Assembly (NCBI GenBank): GCA_025359355.1
Contig: JANYGR010000114.1
Location: forward strand, 1-16,080
DNA: 16,080 bases
Source of the DNA: Bacteroidota bacterium
GTDB lineage: Bacteria; Bacteroidota; Bacteroidia; B-17B0; Aurantibacillaceae
Reading direction: 5' to 3'
Under the pieces are notes generated by a model, which was not told where the DNA came from, searched no databases, and saw only the letters and a program-made list of their open reading frames with translations. Position 1 is the stretch's first letter; each line of letters starts with the position of its first letter. A program made the position numbers and the translations under genes. This document shows, piece by piece, positions 1 through 6,555 of this stretch.

Positions 1-766
1 TTGTTTGAAACACAAAAACAGCAGGGCCTTCTAGCCAAATATTATAAAAATTATTTTCTAAAACTTTTTCAAAAGTTACATTTAAGTTACCGCCTAATGT
101 TTTAATTAAACAATTATTTTTAGTAGTACTATTACCTGTCAATGCTGCCACTAATGCGGCTGCCGTAACGCCTGTTCCGCACGAAAGAGTTTCATCTTCA
201 ACACCTCGTTCGTATGTCCGCACAACTAATTCCTGTTCTTTTTTTTGTATAAAATTAACGTTAGTTCCCTCTACAATAAAGCGGTCATTGTACCTAATGT
301 TTTTCCCTTCGGTATATACATCTAAGGAATCAATATCATCAACAAATTTTACATAATGTGGTGAACCTGTATTTAGATAATAATAATTTTCACCTGTTTC
401 TATTTGCTTTACATCGTTCATTTTTAACGACACAAATTCATCTTTTATTTTCGCATCATGCAAACCATCGATAGCTATAAACTTTGCCTCTGTTTCAATA
501 ATGCCTAAACGCTTAGCAAAGGCTGTAATACAGCGACCTCCATTGCCACACATGCTACTTTCGTTGCCATCGCTGTTGTAATAAACCATTTTAAAATCCA
601 AACCATCGGCAAGCTCTAATAACATTAAGCCGTCAGCCCCAATTCCAAATCGGCGGTTGCATAACCATTTAATTTGTTCGGTTGTTAAAATAATATCTTT
701 ATTGCGGTTATCAATCAATACAAAGTCATTGCCTGTACCTTGATATTTGTAGCAGTCTAAAATCAT
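1..766 (-). CDS. dapF: Diaminopimelate epimerase DapF, 3' end cut by the window edge
   Basis: DapF interconverts LL- and meso-diaminopimelate in the cytoplasm, the step before meso-DAP is used for peptidoglycan and lysine. The minus-strand frame starts at the ATG at 766-764 and stays open to base 2, giving 255 codons. The N-terminus reads KYQGTGNDF, a family signature. Both catalytic cysteines are visible: C73 in SSMCGNGGRC and C196 in ETLSCGTGV. The last readable residues, EGPAVFVFQT, match the typical DapF end (GPAxxVF), so only a few codons are probably missing. The gene lies 22 bp downstream of the membrane-protein gene at 789-1427 on the same strand and is probably cotranscribed with it. 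Family assignment is very secure. Confidence 0.97.
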   Translation of the reverse strand, partial: MILDCYKYQGTGNDFVLIDNRNKDIILTTEQIKWLCNRRFGIGADGLMLLELADGLDFKMVYYNSDGNESSMCGNGGRCITAFAKRLGIIETEAKFIAIDGLHDAKIKDEFVSLKMNDVKQIETGENYYYLNTGSPHYVKFVDDIDSLDVYTEGKNIRYNDRFIVEGTNVNFIQKKEQELVVRTYERGVEDETLSCGTGVTAAALVAALTGNSTTKNNCLIKTLGGNLNVTFEKVLENNFYNIWLEGPAVFVFQT

Positions 767-788
767 TGAGAAAAATTTGAAAAATAAA

Positions 789-1427
789 TTAATTTATCTT
801 GGCTAATAAATCAGTGTCGTTAACCAATTCCATTGGCTTAAATTCAGTTCCAGATGATATTTTATAAACCACATCATCATTTTTTAAATAATAATTATCA
901 TCTACTTTATAAATAGTAATGTTACTAAAATCAGATAAGCCATATAATATAACTCTATTGCGAGTCATACGATAGCCTTTGGAATTTAAAGGAGTTTTCC
1001 AAAACTCCACAAAAAATAAATTAGGGTAATCACTTGTTGTAACACCTGCTAATTGGCCAGTTAATGTATCTCGTTTAGATGAACCATCTAAATTAATCAC
1101 TTTAATGTTTTTGACAGACAATAATTCTTCTTGAGCAACAGTTACTTCATCTTCTTTTAATAAGGCATCAACTTCACTATAATTAATATTTGGTGAATGT
1201 TTAGTATTAATAGAAATTTTTTTGTCAGATGTATTTTTTTGCTCTTTGTTATCAGTTGGAGCATTGATGATTGTTTGTTCAGTTACTTTTATATCATCAA
1301 TGGTGGGTTTGTTAAATCTTTTAACATAATCATCTATTTTAAATATAAAAAAAGCCACACCCACCAATAATCCTATGGATACGCCGAAAACAAATGGAGG
1401 TATTTTATATTTAAAACGTAAGCTCAT
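789..1427 (-). CDS. Unrecognised single-pass membrane protein, probably periplasmic
   Basis: I do not recognise this 212-residue protein. Residues 1-10 are basic (MSLRFKYKIP), followed by one hydrophobic segment at about 11-30. This suggests an N-terminal anchor with the rest in the periplasm. Residues 40-90 are polar and low in complexity, likely a flexible linker. The C-terminal part (about 100-212) is richer in beta-type sequence and may be a small folded domain; it includes FFVEFWKTPLNSKGYRMTRNRVILYGL. No enzyme motif is visible. It precedes dapF by 22 bp on the same strand, so the two probably form one transcript starting in the divergent gap at 1428-1574. Position next to dapF is not enough to assign a cell-wall role. 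Confidence 0.8.
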   Translation of the reverse strand: MSLRFKYKIPPFVFGVSIGLLVGVAFFIFKIDDYVKRFNKPTIDDIKVTEQTIINAPTDNKEQKNTSDKKISINTKHSPNINYSEVDALLKEDEVTVAQEELLSVKNIKVINLDGSSKRDTLTGQLAGVTTSDYPNLFFVEFWKTPLNSKGYRMTRNRVILYGLSDFSNITIYKVDDNYYLKNDDVVYKISSGTEFKPMELVNDTDLLAKIN

Positions 1428-1465
1428 TTTGGAAGATTAAAATTACGTATTTTTTCGACGCAGTT

Positions 1466-1499
1466 AAGTTATGTTAAAAACAAATTTTGAACATAACTT
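1466..1499. repeat. Perfect 10-bp inverted repeat in the divergent promoter region
   Basis: The arms AAGTTATGTT (1466-1475) and AACATAACTT (1490-1499) are exact reverse complements separated by 14 nt. The arm centres are 24 bp apart, roughly two DNA turns. The element sits between the minus-strand gene starting at 1427 and the protease gene starting at 1575, and its right arm lies between the putative -33 and -7 elements of the protease promoter. That placement fits an operator for a dimeric regulator. There is no T tract, so a terminator is unlikely. The repeat is seen directly; the function is inferred. Confidence 0.5.
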
Positions 1500-1513
1500 T
1501 TGAATTAATTTTG
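1485..1513 (+). promoter_or_regulatory. Putative sigma-A promoter of the DegP/HtrA gene
   Basis: TAATTTTG at 1506-1513 is an exact match to the Bacteroidota -7 consensus TAnnTTTG. TTTTG at 1485-1489 could serve as the -33 element, with a 16-nt gap that is a little shorter than usual. The predicted leader is about 55 nt. In such AT-rich sequence chance matches occur, so this is moderate support only. Confidence 0.4.
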
Positions 1514-1574
1514 CGTTATAAATCTAAATTACAATCAATCTAAATTTCAGTAACCATTTAAATTAATAGAAAAA

Positions 1575-3038
1575 ATGAAAAAGATGATCTCAACAGCCTT
1601 TGTAGGCGCTATTGGTGGAGCTTGTGTTTTAATTGCCAATCATTTTTTATTGACACCTAATACAAGTCAAGCAACAAATTATAATCCTTATAAGGCTCCT
1701 GTACAATTAACAAGTTATTCCGGGGCATTATCAAGTGCACCTGATTTTATAGCTTCTGCCGAAAAATCAGTTAATTCGGTAGTGCATATTAAAACAATTG
1801 TAGAAAGTAATAATAATTTAGCATACGATCCCTTTCAGGAATGGTTTTTTGGAGGAAGACAACGTCAACCCAATATGATGCAAGGCAGTGGAAGTGGCGT
1901 TATTATTAGTAACGACGGATATATTGTAACTAATAATCACGTAGTGAAAGATGCATCCAAAATAGAAGTGGTGTTAAATGATAAACGTACTTATCAAGCA
2001 GAAGTAATAGGCTTGGATCCAAATACAGATTTGGCACTGTTAAAAGTGAAAGAGAAAGAGTTGCCTTTTGTTGCTTACGGTAATTCTGACGAAGTTAAAA
2101 TTGGAGAATGGGTATTAGCAGTTGGTAATCCATTTAATTTGAATTCGACGGTAACGGCTGGTATTATTAGTGCTAAGGGACGTAACATTAATATTTTAGA
2201 ACATAATAATACCCAAGGAGGTTTGGCACCTATCGAATCATTTTTACAAACAGATGCAGCTGTAAACCCTGGTAATAGTGGAGGAGCATTGGTAAATACT
2301 TCTGGAGAATTAGTGGGAATTAATACGGCTATTGCGTCTAACAATGGCTCGTATCAAGGTTATTCCTTTGCGATACCAGTTAATATAGTTAAAAAAGTAG
2401 TGAGCGATTTGATAGAATTTGGAACGGTTCAACGCGCCTATATAGGTTTAAGCATACAGGATATTGATGCAAAGTTCGCTGAAGAAAAACACATCAAACA
2501 ATTGAAAGGTGTATACATCAATGGCTTAACAGAAGGCGGTTCGGGAGAAGAGGCAGGAATTAAAATCGGAGATATTATTACGAAGATTGAGAATGTAGAA
2601 GTTAAAACAACTTCCGAATTGCTTGAACAGATTGGTAAATTCAGACCAAGTGATAAAATAAATGTTACACTTATAAGAAATGAGAAAGAAATGACAGTAT
2701 CTGCAGTATTAAAAAACAAAGAAAATAGTTTAGGGATGATTAAAAAGCCTGTCGTATATAGAACCTCTGTAAATTCCGTTGGTGCAGAATTTGAAGAATT
2801 AAGTGCTGACGATCTTTCGAGATTTAAAATAGCGTCAGGAGTTAAAATAGCAAAACTGAATGCTGGTAAACTCGCCAATGCTGGTATTAAAGAAGGGTTT
2901 ATCATCACTTCCATCGATAAGAAAAAAGTAGCAACCACAAAAGATATTCAATCCTATTTAGATAATAAAACAGGTGGCGTGCTGATAGAAGGACTATATC
3001 CAAATGGAATGAGAGCTTATTATGGTTTTGGATTGTAA
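1575..3038 (+). CDS. degP: DegP/HtrA-family periplasmic serine protease with two PDZ domains
   Basis: This is an envelope quality-control protease and chaperone that degrades misfolded periplasmic or outer-membrane proteins. The 487-residue product starts with a basic and hydrophobic segment (residues 1-27), a signal peptide or membrane anchor. The trypsin-like domain covers about 55-280. The catalytic triad is intact: H122 in TNNHVV, D152 in NTDLALLKV and S235 in NPGNSGGAL. PDZ1 covers about 285-382 (YIGLSIQDI, then GSGEEAGIKIGDII), and a divergent PDZ2 about 395-487 (LANAGIKEGFIITSID). Length and order fit the family. It has its own upstream promoter candidate and is separated from rpoD by 191 bp, so it is probably monocistronic. 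DegP, DegQ and DegS types cannot be separated by eye; two PDZ domains favour DegP/DegQ. Confidence 0.95.
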   Translation: MKKMISTAFVGAIGGACVLIANHFLLTPNTSQATNYNPYKAPVQLTSYSGALSSAPDFIASAEKSVNSVVHIKTIVESNNNLAYDPFQEWFFGGRQRQPNMMQGSGSGVIISNDGYIVTNNHVVKDASKIEVVLNDKRTYQAEVIGLDPNTDLALLKVKEKELPFVAYGNSDEVKIGEWVLAVGNPFNLNSTVTAGIISAKGRNINILEHNNTQGGLAPIESFLQTDAAVNPGNSGGALVNTSGELVGINTAIASNNGSYQGYSFAIPVNIVKKVVSDLIEFGTVQRAYIGLSIQDIDAKFAEEKHIKQLKGVYINGLTEGGSGEEAGIKIGDIITKIENVEVKTTSELLEQIGKFRPSDKINVTLIRNEKEMTVSAVLKNKENSLGMIKKPVVYRTSVNSVGAEFEELSADDLSRFKIASGVKIAKLNAGKLANAGIKEGFIITSIDKKKVATTKDIQSYLDNKTGGVLIEGLYPNGMRAYYGFGL

Positions 3039-3169
3039 AAGTAGTTCATATGTAAAAGCAGCTAAAAAATCAAAAAATAAGACAGTGAACTTTTATTTAT
3101 TGTGTTATAAAATGATTACATCTTAAAACGTTAAAATCGCAATCAATTAATAATCAAAACGATACAAAC

Positions 3170-3200
3170 TTGGAAAAAGGTCTATTTTTTTCTATCTTTG
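3170..3200 (+). promoter_or_regulatory. Sigma-A promoter of rpoD
   Basis: TTG at 3170-3172, a 20-nt gap, then TATCTTTG at 3193-3200 match the Bacteroidota consensus (TTG, about 19-21 nt, TAnnTTTG) exactly. Transcription would begin around 3206, leaving an A-rich leader of about 24 nt with no Shine-Dalgarno sequence, as is usual in this phylum. This is the clearest promoter in the window and suggests that the primary sigma factor is transcribed by its own holoenzyme. Confidence 0.7.
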
Positions 3201-3229
3201 TTAGCTTGTAAAACTAAATACAAAAAACC

Positions 3230-4093
3230 ATGAGACAGCTAAAAATAACCAAATCCATAACCAACAGAGAAAGTGCATCGTTAGATAAATACTTACAAGA
3301 AATTGGTAGAGAAGAATTAATTACGGCGGAAGAAGAAGTTGTTTTAGCCAAAAAAATTAAAGATGGAGATCAAGATGCATTAGAAAAGTTAACTCGTGCA
3401 AATTTACGTTTCGTTGTTTCTGTTGCTAAACAATATCAAAATCAAGGATTAAGTTTACCCGATTTGATTAATGAAGGTAACTTAGGTTTAATTAAAGCGG
3501 CTCGTCGTTTTGATGAAACTCGTGGTTTTAAATTTATTTCTTATGCAGTTTGGTGGATTCGTCAATCGATATTACAAGCATTAGCAGAGCAATCACGTAT
3601 TGTACGTTTACCTTTAAATCAAGTAGGTTCATTAAATAAAATTAATAAAGCATACTCTAAATTAGAACAAGAATTTGAGCGTGAGCCAAGTGCTGAAGAA
3701 ATCGCTGAGTTGTTAGATTTGCCTATTGATAAGGTTTCCGACACAATGAAAGTTTCTGGTCGTCACGTAAGTATGGACGCTCCTTTTGCTAATGGTGAAG
3801 AAAGTTCTTTATTAGATGTATTAGTAAATCATGATTCGTTAAAAGCCGATAATGGTTTGATGATGGAATCTTTGTCAAAAGAAATTGATCGTGCTTTATC
3901 AACGTTAACTGAGAGAGAACGTGATGTGGTTAAATTATTTTTCGGAATAGGTTTAAATCATGGATTAACATTGGAAGAAATCGGAGATAAATTCGATTTA
4001 ACCCGCGAACGTGTTCGTCAAATCAAAGAAAAAGCAATTCGTCGTTTACGTCATTCTTCTCGTAGCAAATTATTACAACAATACTTAGGATAG
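3230..4093 (+). CDS. rpoD: Primary sigma factor RpoD (sigma-A), short Bacteroidota form
   Basis: This is the housekeeping sigma subunit of RNA polymerase. The 287-residue protein lacks region 1.1, as in other Bacteroidota primary sigmas. Region 1.2 lies at about 16-50 (SLDKYLQEIGREELITAEEE). Region 2 at about 53-122 contains ANLRFVVSVAKQY and the region 2.3-2.4 core around WWIRQSILQALAEQSR. Region 3 covers about 130-205. Region 4.2 at about 246-275 has the helix-turn-helix LTLEEIGDKF then LTRERVRQIKEKAIRRLR. The gene uses many CGT arginine codons, consistent with high expression. A strong promoter lies upstream and a strong terminator directly downstream, so it forms a single-gene unit. Confidence 0.98.
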   Translation: MRQLKITKSITNRESASLDKYLQEIGREELITAEEEVVLAKKIKDGDQDALEKLTRANLRFVVSVAKQYQNQGLSLPDLINEGNLGLIKAARRFDETRGFKFISYAVWWIRQSILQALAEQSRIVRLPLNQVGSLNKINKAYSKLEQEFEREPSAEEIAELLDLPIDKVSDTMKVSGRHVSMDAPFANGEESSLLDVLVNHDSLKADNGLMMESLSKEIDRALSTLTERERDVVKLFFGIGLNHGLTLEEIGDKFDLTRERVRQIKEKAIRRLRHSSRSKLLQQYLG

Positions 4094-4113
4094 TATTTTA
4101 TTTTATTATTCGT

Positions 4114-4147
4114 AAAAAGCAAATGCCATTTAGGTATTTGCTTTTTT
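4114..4147 (+). terminator. Intrinsic terminator of rpoD
   Basis: AAAAAGCAAAT (4114-4124) pairs perfectly with 4136-4146. The inner bases GCC and GGT extend the stem to about 14 bp around a 5-nt loop (4128-4132), followed by a T tract at 4142-4147. It lies 20 bp after the rpoD stop. The matching A tract on the left means it could also act in the opposite direction, but no minus-strand gene ends here. Confidence 0.85.
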
Positions 4148-4188
4148 GTTTAATTTAGTTGTTCGTTATTAATAAGACATTTCGATTT

Positions 4189-4956
4189 ATGTTTTTTTTC
4201 ATTTCTAAAATAATTGCATTTCTGTTATCACCTTATACCTGGCTATTTGGTGGCATTTTGTATTTACTAAAAAAATTATGGAATACACCTTATAAAAGAT
4301 GGATGTTAGGTTTTACAATTTTCGCCTATGTTATTTCAAATTCATTTTTAGTGGATGAAGTAGTAAGGGCTTGGGAATATAACGACGATAATATTTATTT
4401 AAAAACCACAAAATATGATTTAGCAATTGTATTAGGAGGTATGGGACGAATCGATGAACGTCAACAACGATTTGATTTTACCTATTCAGGCGATAGATTG
4501 TTTCAAACGTTGCCATTGTATTTTCAAAAAAGGGTAGGTAAAATACTAATTACAGGCGGTTCAGGCAGCATTAGTAAGCCAAATCAACGGGAGGCCATTT
4601 ATATTAAAAAGTATTTAAAATCTATTTCTGTTCCAGACAGTAATATTATTATTGAAAATAATTCAAAAAACACATACGAAAATGCTGTATTTACTAAACA
4701 TATACTAGATAGTCTGGAATTTAAAGGTTCGATATTATTGGTGACATCGTCATTTCACATGCGACGTTCACTAGCTATTTTTAATAAAGCAGGTTACAAA
4801 AATGTGACACCTTATGTTACAAATAAAATTTCAGGTTTACGAAAATATGAAATTGATCATTGCTTAATTCCAAATGTGGAAGCTGTTGAAACACTAAACA
4901 TCATACTTCATGAAATGTTTGGCTACATGACTTATAAAGCCAAAGGCTATTTGTAA
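4189..4956 (+). CDS. DUF218 family (YdcF/SanA/ElyC-like) membrane protein
   Basis: DUF218 proteins are cell-envelope proteins; E. coli ElyC and SanA affect peptidoglycan or envelope integrity, and the biochemical activity is unsettled. In this 255-residue protein two hydrophobic segments (about 8-28 and 38-54) precede the DUF218 domain at about 75-250. Visible family motifs are LAIVLGG at 78-84, GDRLFQ at 101-106, ITGGSG at 121-126, a conserved-position E135, NTYENA at 161-166 and VTSSFHMRRS at 185-194. I chose the ATG at 4189. An in-frame TTG at 4159 would add ten residues but lies only 12 bp after the rpoD terminator T tract, within a near-consensus -7 sequence (TAATTTAG, 4151-4158, and just beyond). 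The membrane arrangement resembles ElyC more than the short soluble YdcF. Confidence 0.88.
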   Translation: MFFFISKIIAFLLSPYTWLFGGILYLLKKLWNTPYKRWMLGFTIFAYVISNSFLVDEVVRAWEYNDDNIYLKTTKYDLAIVLGGMGRIDERQQRFDFTYSGDRLFQTLPLYFQKRVGKILITGGSGSISKPNQREAIYIKKYLKSISVPDSNIIIENNSKNTYENAVFTKHILDSLEFKGSILLVTSSFHMRRSLAIFNKAGYKNVTPYVTNKISGLRKYEIDHCLIPNVEAVETLNIILHEMFGYMTYKAKGYL

Positions 4957-5041
4957 ACCTACATGTCTATTATATAATAGAGTATTCATTGTTAAGTAAA
5001 CTTAATGATAAGTTTACATCTGCTTTAGTAGATTCGTAGGT
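4957..5041 (+). other. Potential multi-stem folded element between two genes
   Basis: Four inverted repeats are nested or adjacent here. ACCTAC (4957-4962) pairs with GTAGGT (5036-5041) and encloses the rest. Inside are a perfect 16-bp palindrome, TCTATTATATAATAGA (4966-4981); a perfect 9-bp stem with a 4-nt loop, GTAAACTTA/TAAGTTTAC (4996-5017); and an adjoining 6-bp stem with one G-T pair, ATCTGC/GTAGAT (5018-5033). The block begins right after the stop codon at 4954-4956 and ends 15 bp before the ATG at 5057. No T tract follows, so it is not a standard terminator. It could be a leader RNA, a processing site or a small palindromic repeat element. The pairings are seen; the function is not known. 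Confidence 0.4.
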
Positions 5042-5056
5042 ATAGAAATTTATATT

Positions 5057-5461
5057 ATGGCAATTACAATTAAACAACTTTTAGATAAAAACAAAAAATC
5101 ATTTGATAATCACTGTTTTATTGAATCGATAAATCTTTCTTATATTCTTATTAATAAAGCGTTGAAGCAAATTGTTAAAGATGAGTTAAATCAAGAAGTA
5201 ATTGAGCAAAAAATAAAAACATCAAATTTAATAAACCATATAAAAAAAGAATTTGTTGCTAACCCCGCTTTAAAAAGTAAATTATCAAAAAAAGTAGTGA
5301 AAGACATTGAGCTCTTTATCAAGCTATACAAAGCGATTGGTAAAGAGTTGAAGTATCAATATCCTGAAAAAAAGATTACTGAAACCGCACAACTTGGTAT
5401 TAATTGCATAGTAATACTAAATACAAGTTTAGTGAAAATTAAAAACAATGCGGTTGATTAG
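5057..5461 (+). CDS. Unrecognised small helical lysine-rich protein
   Basis: I do not recognise this 134-residue protein. It has no signal peptide or clear membrane segment and should be cytoplasmic. The sequence reads as consecutive amphipathic helices (about 4-40, 45-68, 72-100, 108-131), suggesting a small all-alpha bundle. Lysine is very abundant, while arginine and tryptophan are absent. The helix pattern faintly resembles HEPN-type bundles, but the Rx4-6H catalytic motif cannot be present without arginine, so I do not propose RNase activity. It starts with ATG shortly after the folded element at 4957-5041 and lies 176 bp before the phosphatase start chosen here. It may be functionally linked to that gene, but nothing in the sequence proves it. 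The codon pattern looks like its neighbours, so I consider it a real gene. Confidence 0.75.
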   Translation: MAITIKQLLDKNKKSFDNHCFIESINLSYILINKALKQIVKDELNQEVIEQKIKTSNLINHIKKEFVANPALKSKLSKKVVKDIELFIKLYKAIGKELKYQYPEKKITETAQLGINCIVILNTSLVKIKNNAVD

Positions 5462-5611
5462 GTACTATATTATTTAATTTATATTCGACGAAAAAACAAT
5501 CCTATTCTTTAGATTTAAATATTTAAAAGACGAGGCTTATTTTTTGTCAAATATAGATTAGTGCTTCTTGTTCTTTGGTAATGATATGCTAATATAGAGA
5601 TACCGCCAAGT

Positions 5612-5619
5612 TAATTTTG
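5612..5619 (+). promoter_or_regulatory. Putative -7 element of the PP2C phosphatase gene
   Basis: TAATTTTG is an exact match to TAnnTTTG and lies 18 bp upstream of the ATG at 5638. No TTG occurs at the expected -33 spacing; the nearest TTTG (5574-5577) is 34 nt away. If this is the promoter, the in-frame TTG codon at 5617-5619 lies within it and cannot be the translation start. Confidence 0.35.
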
Positions 5620-5637
5620 GGCAACGATATTTGCAAC

Positions 5638-6429
5638 ATGAAAATGGCATCTATGTTGCAACCTATTATAACAGAACACGAAAATAGTTTATTATACGCT
5701 CAAACCATTCAAAATGGTTTATTACCTAAGACTAGACATTTCGAGAAGTTTTTCAAAAACCATTTTGTCCTCTATAAACCTCAAGATAAAATTGGAGGAG
5801 ATTTTTATTGGTTAACTAAAAAAGACGACATCATTTTTTTTGCATTAGCGGATTGTACTGGACATGGCATATCTGGGGCTATGTTATCTGTATTGGGAAT
5901 AAGTTTATTGAATTATGTCATTCAAAAAAACTTTGATAACGTTGGTGATTATTTAACGGAGTTAGATAAAAAATGGATAGAAACATTTAATAATGAAATA
6001 ACGGATTCTCATTATAATAATGATTGGCTTGAAATTACATTGATCTCATTTAATACTCAAACACGTGAATTCCAATATTCATGCGGTGGTGGTGAGTTCG
6101 CTATCCATCAAAATAAAAGCATTCAAATCTATAAAGGAAATAGTTACCCTATTGGAGGATGGCAAATCGAAAAGAATAGAACATTTGATACCTATAAATT
6201 AACATTAGAAGAAAAAGCAAAGTTGTATTTTTTCTCTGATGGCATTAAACATCAATTTGATTCAACGAATAAAAAAAAATTTAGCCGCAAGAGATTGCTA
6301 AATGTGATAGATCATTATCATACATTTTCTATGGAGCATCAACAAGATTTGTTTGAATTTGTATTAAATACTTGGCAAGAGGATATCAAACAAACAGATG
6401 ATATATCTTTAATAGGTATAGAGTTCTAA
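5638..6429 (+). CDS. Stand-alone SpoIIE/RsbU-type PP2C serine phosphatase
   Basis: Proteins of this family dephosphorylate serine or threonine on partner proteins, classically anti-anti-sigma (STAS) proteins in partner-switching systems. The 263-residue protein is almost only the phosphatase domain, preceded by a short helix (about 14-30, HENSLLYAQTIQNGLLP) like the linker that joins sensor domains to SpoIIE domains. Metal-binding acidic residues are present: D55 in GGDFYW, D72 in ALADCTGHG, D201 in FFSDGI and D254-D255 in KQTDDISLIGI. It lacks the TPR, GAF or membrane sensor seen in most Bacteroidota relatives, so its input must come from another protein. No STAS or anti-sigma gene is nearby. 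I chose the ATG at 5638 over an in-frame TTG at 5617; ATG codons at 5644 and 5653 are also possible. Confidence 0.88.
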   Translation: MKMASMLQPIITEHENSLLYAQTIQNGLLPKTRHFEKFFKNHFVLYKPQDKIGGDFYWLTKKDDIIFFALADCTGHGISGAMLSVLGISLLNYVIQKNFDNVGDYLTELDKKWIETFNNEITDSHYNNDWLEITLISFNTQTREFQYSCGGGEFAIHQNKSIQIYKGNSYPIGGWQIEKNRTFDTYKLTLEEKAKLYFFSDGIKHQFDSTNKKKFSRKRLLNVIDHYHTFSMEHQQDLFEFVLNTWQEDIKQTDDISLIGIEF

Positions 6430-6432
6430 TTT

Positions 6433-6465
6433 TCAATGTTAAATTAATATTAAATAATCTAATTC
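6433..6465 (+). promoter_or_regulatory. Distal 11-bp repeat pair upstream of the receptor gene
   Basis: TCAATGTTAAA (6433-6443) and TTAATATTAAA (6444-6454) are adjacent 11-mers that resemble the units of the proximal array at 6481-6513. A weaker third unit, TAATCTAATTC, follows at 6455-6465. The spacing to the proximal array (48 bp from first unit to first unit) is not a multiple of 11. It may be an auxiliary binding site of the same regulator. The AT-only content makes this less certain than the proximal array. Confidence 0.4.
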
Positions 6466-6480
6466 ATGGACGTAATATTT

Positions 6481-6536
6481 TTAATGTTAAGTTAATATAA
6501 ACTTGATGTAAACCTTAAGTAGCCATCGTTTTTTTG
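6481..6536 (+). promoter_or_regulatory. Tandem 11-bp repeat operator and promoter of the TonB-dependent receptor
   Basis: Three contiguous 11-mers occur: TTAATGTTAAG (6481-6491), TTAATATAAAC (6492-6502) and TTGATGTAAAC (6503-6513). After a 15-nt gap comes TTTTTTTG (6529-6536), one mismatch from the -7 consensus TAnnTTTG. No TTG element lies at -33; the repeats occupy that region. The ATG is 20 nt downstream of the -7 box. The layout matches activated promoters of PhoB/OmpR-class regulators, which bind tandem direct repeats with 11-bp periodicity. The same layout is found in front of the gene at 9608. Confidence 0.65.
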
Positions 6537-6555
6537 TACCTCATAATTTAAGACC

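Noticed and set aside
2075..2938. Open minus-strand frames opposite the DegP gene (2075-2344 and 2438-2938)
   Set aside because: They lie wholly inside a convincing protease gene with catalytic motifs, and their translations are low-complexity with no family features.
3034..3061. Near-direct repeat TGTAAAAGTAG/TGTAAAAGCAG at the DegP stop
   Set aside because: There are only two copies, 17 bp apart and overlapping the coding end, with no -7 box at a fitting distance. It does not follow the 11-bp register of the other arrays.
4159..4188. TTG start for the DUF218 protein, adding ten residues
   Set aside because: It is 12 bp after the terminator T run and in the region of a possible -7 sequence. 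The ATG at 4189 starts the protein directly before its first membrane segment.
5057..5461. HEPN RNase (toxin) assignment for the small helical protein
   Set aside because: The catalytic Rx4-6H motif requires arginine, and the protein has none. No antitoxin-like gene is adjacent.
5514..5527. 14-bp palindrome TTTAAATATTTAAA
   Set aside because: It consists only of A and T in an AT-rich gap, where such palindromes are common, and has no helpful position relative to a promoter.
5617..5637. TTG start for the PP2C phosphatase, adding seven residues
   Set aside because: The codon is part of an exact TAnnTTTG -7 box, and ATG codons follow closely at 5638, 5644 and 5653.
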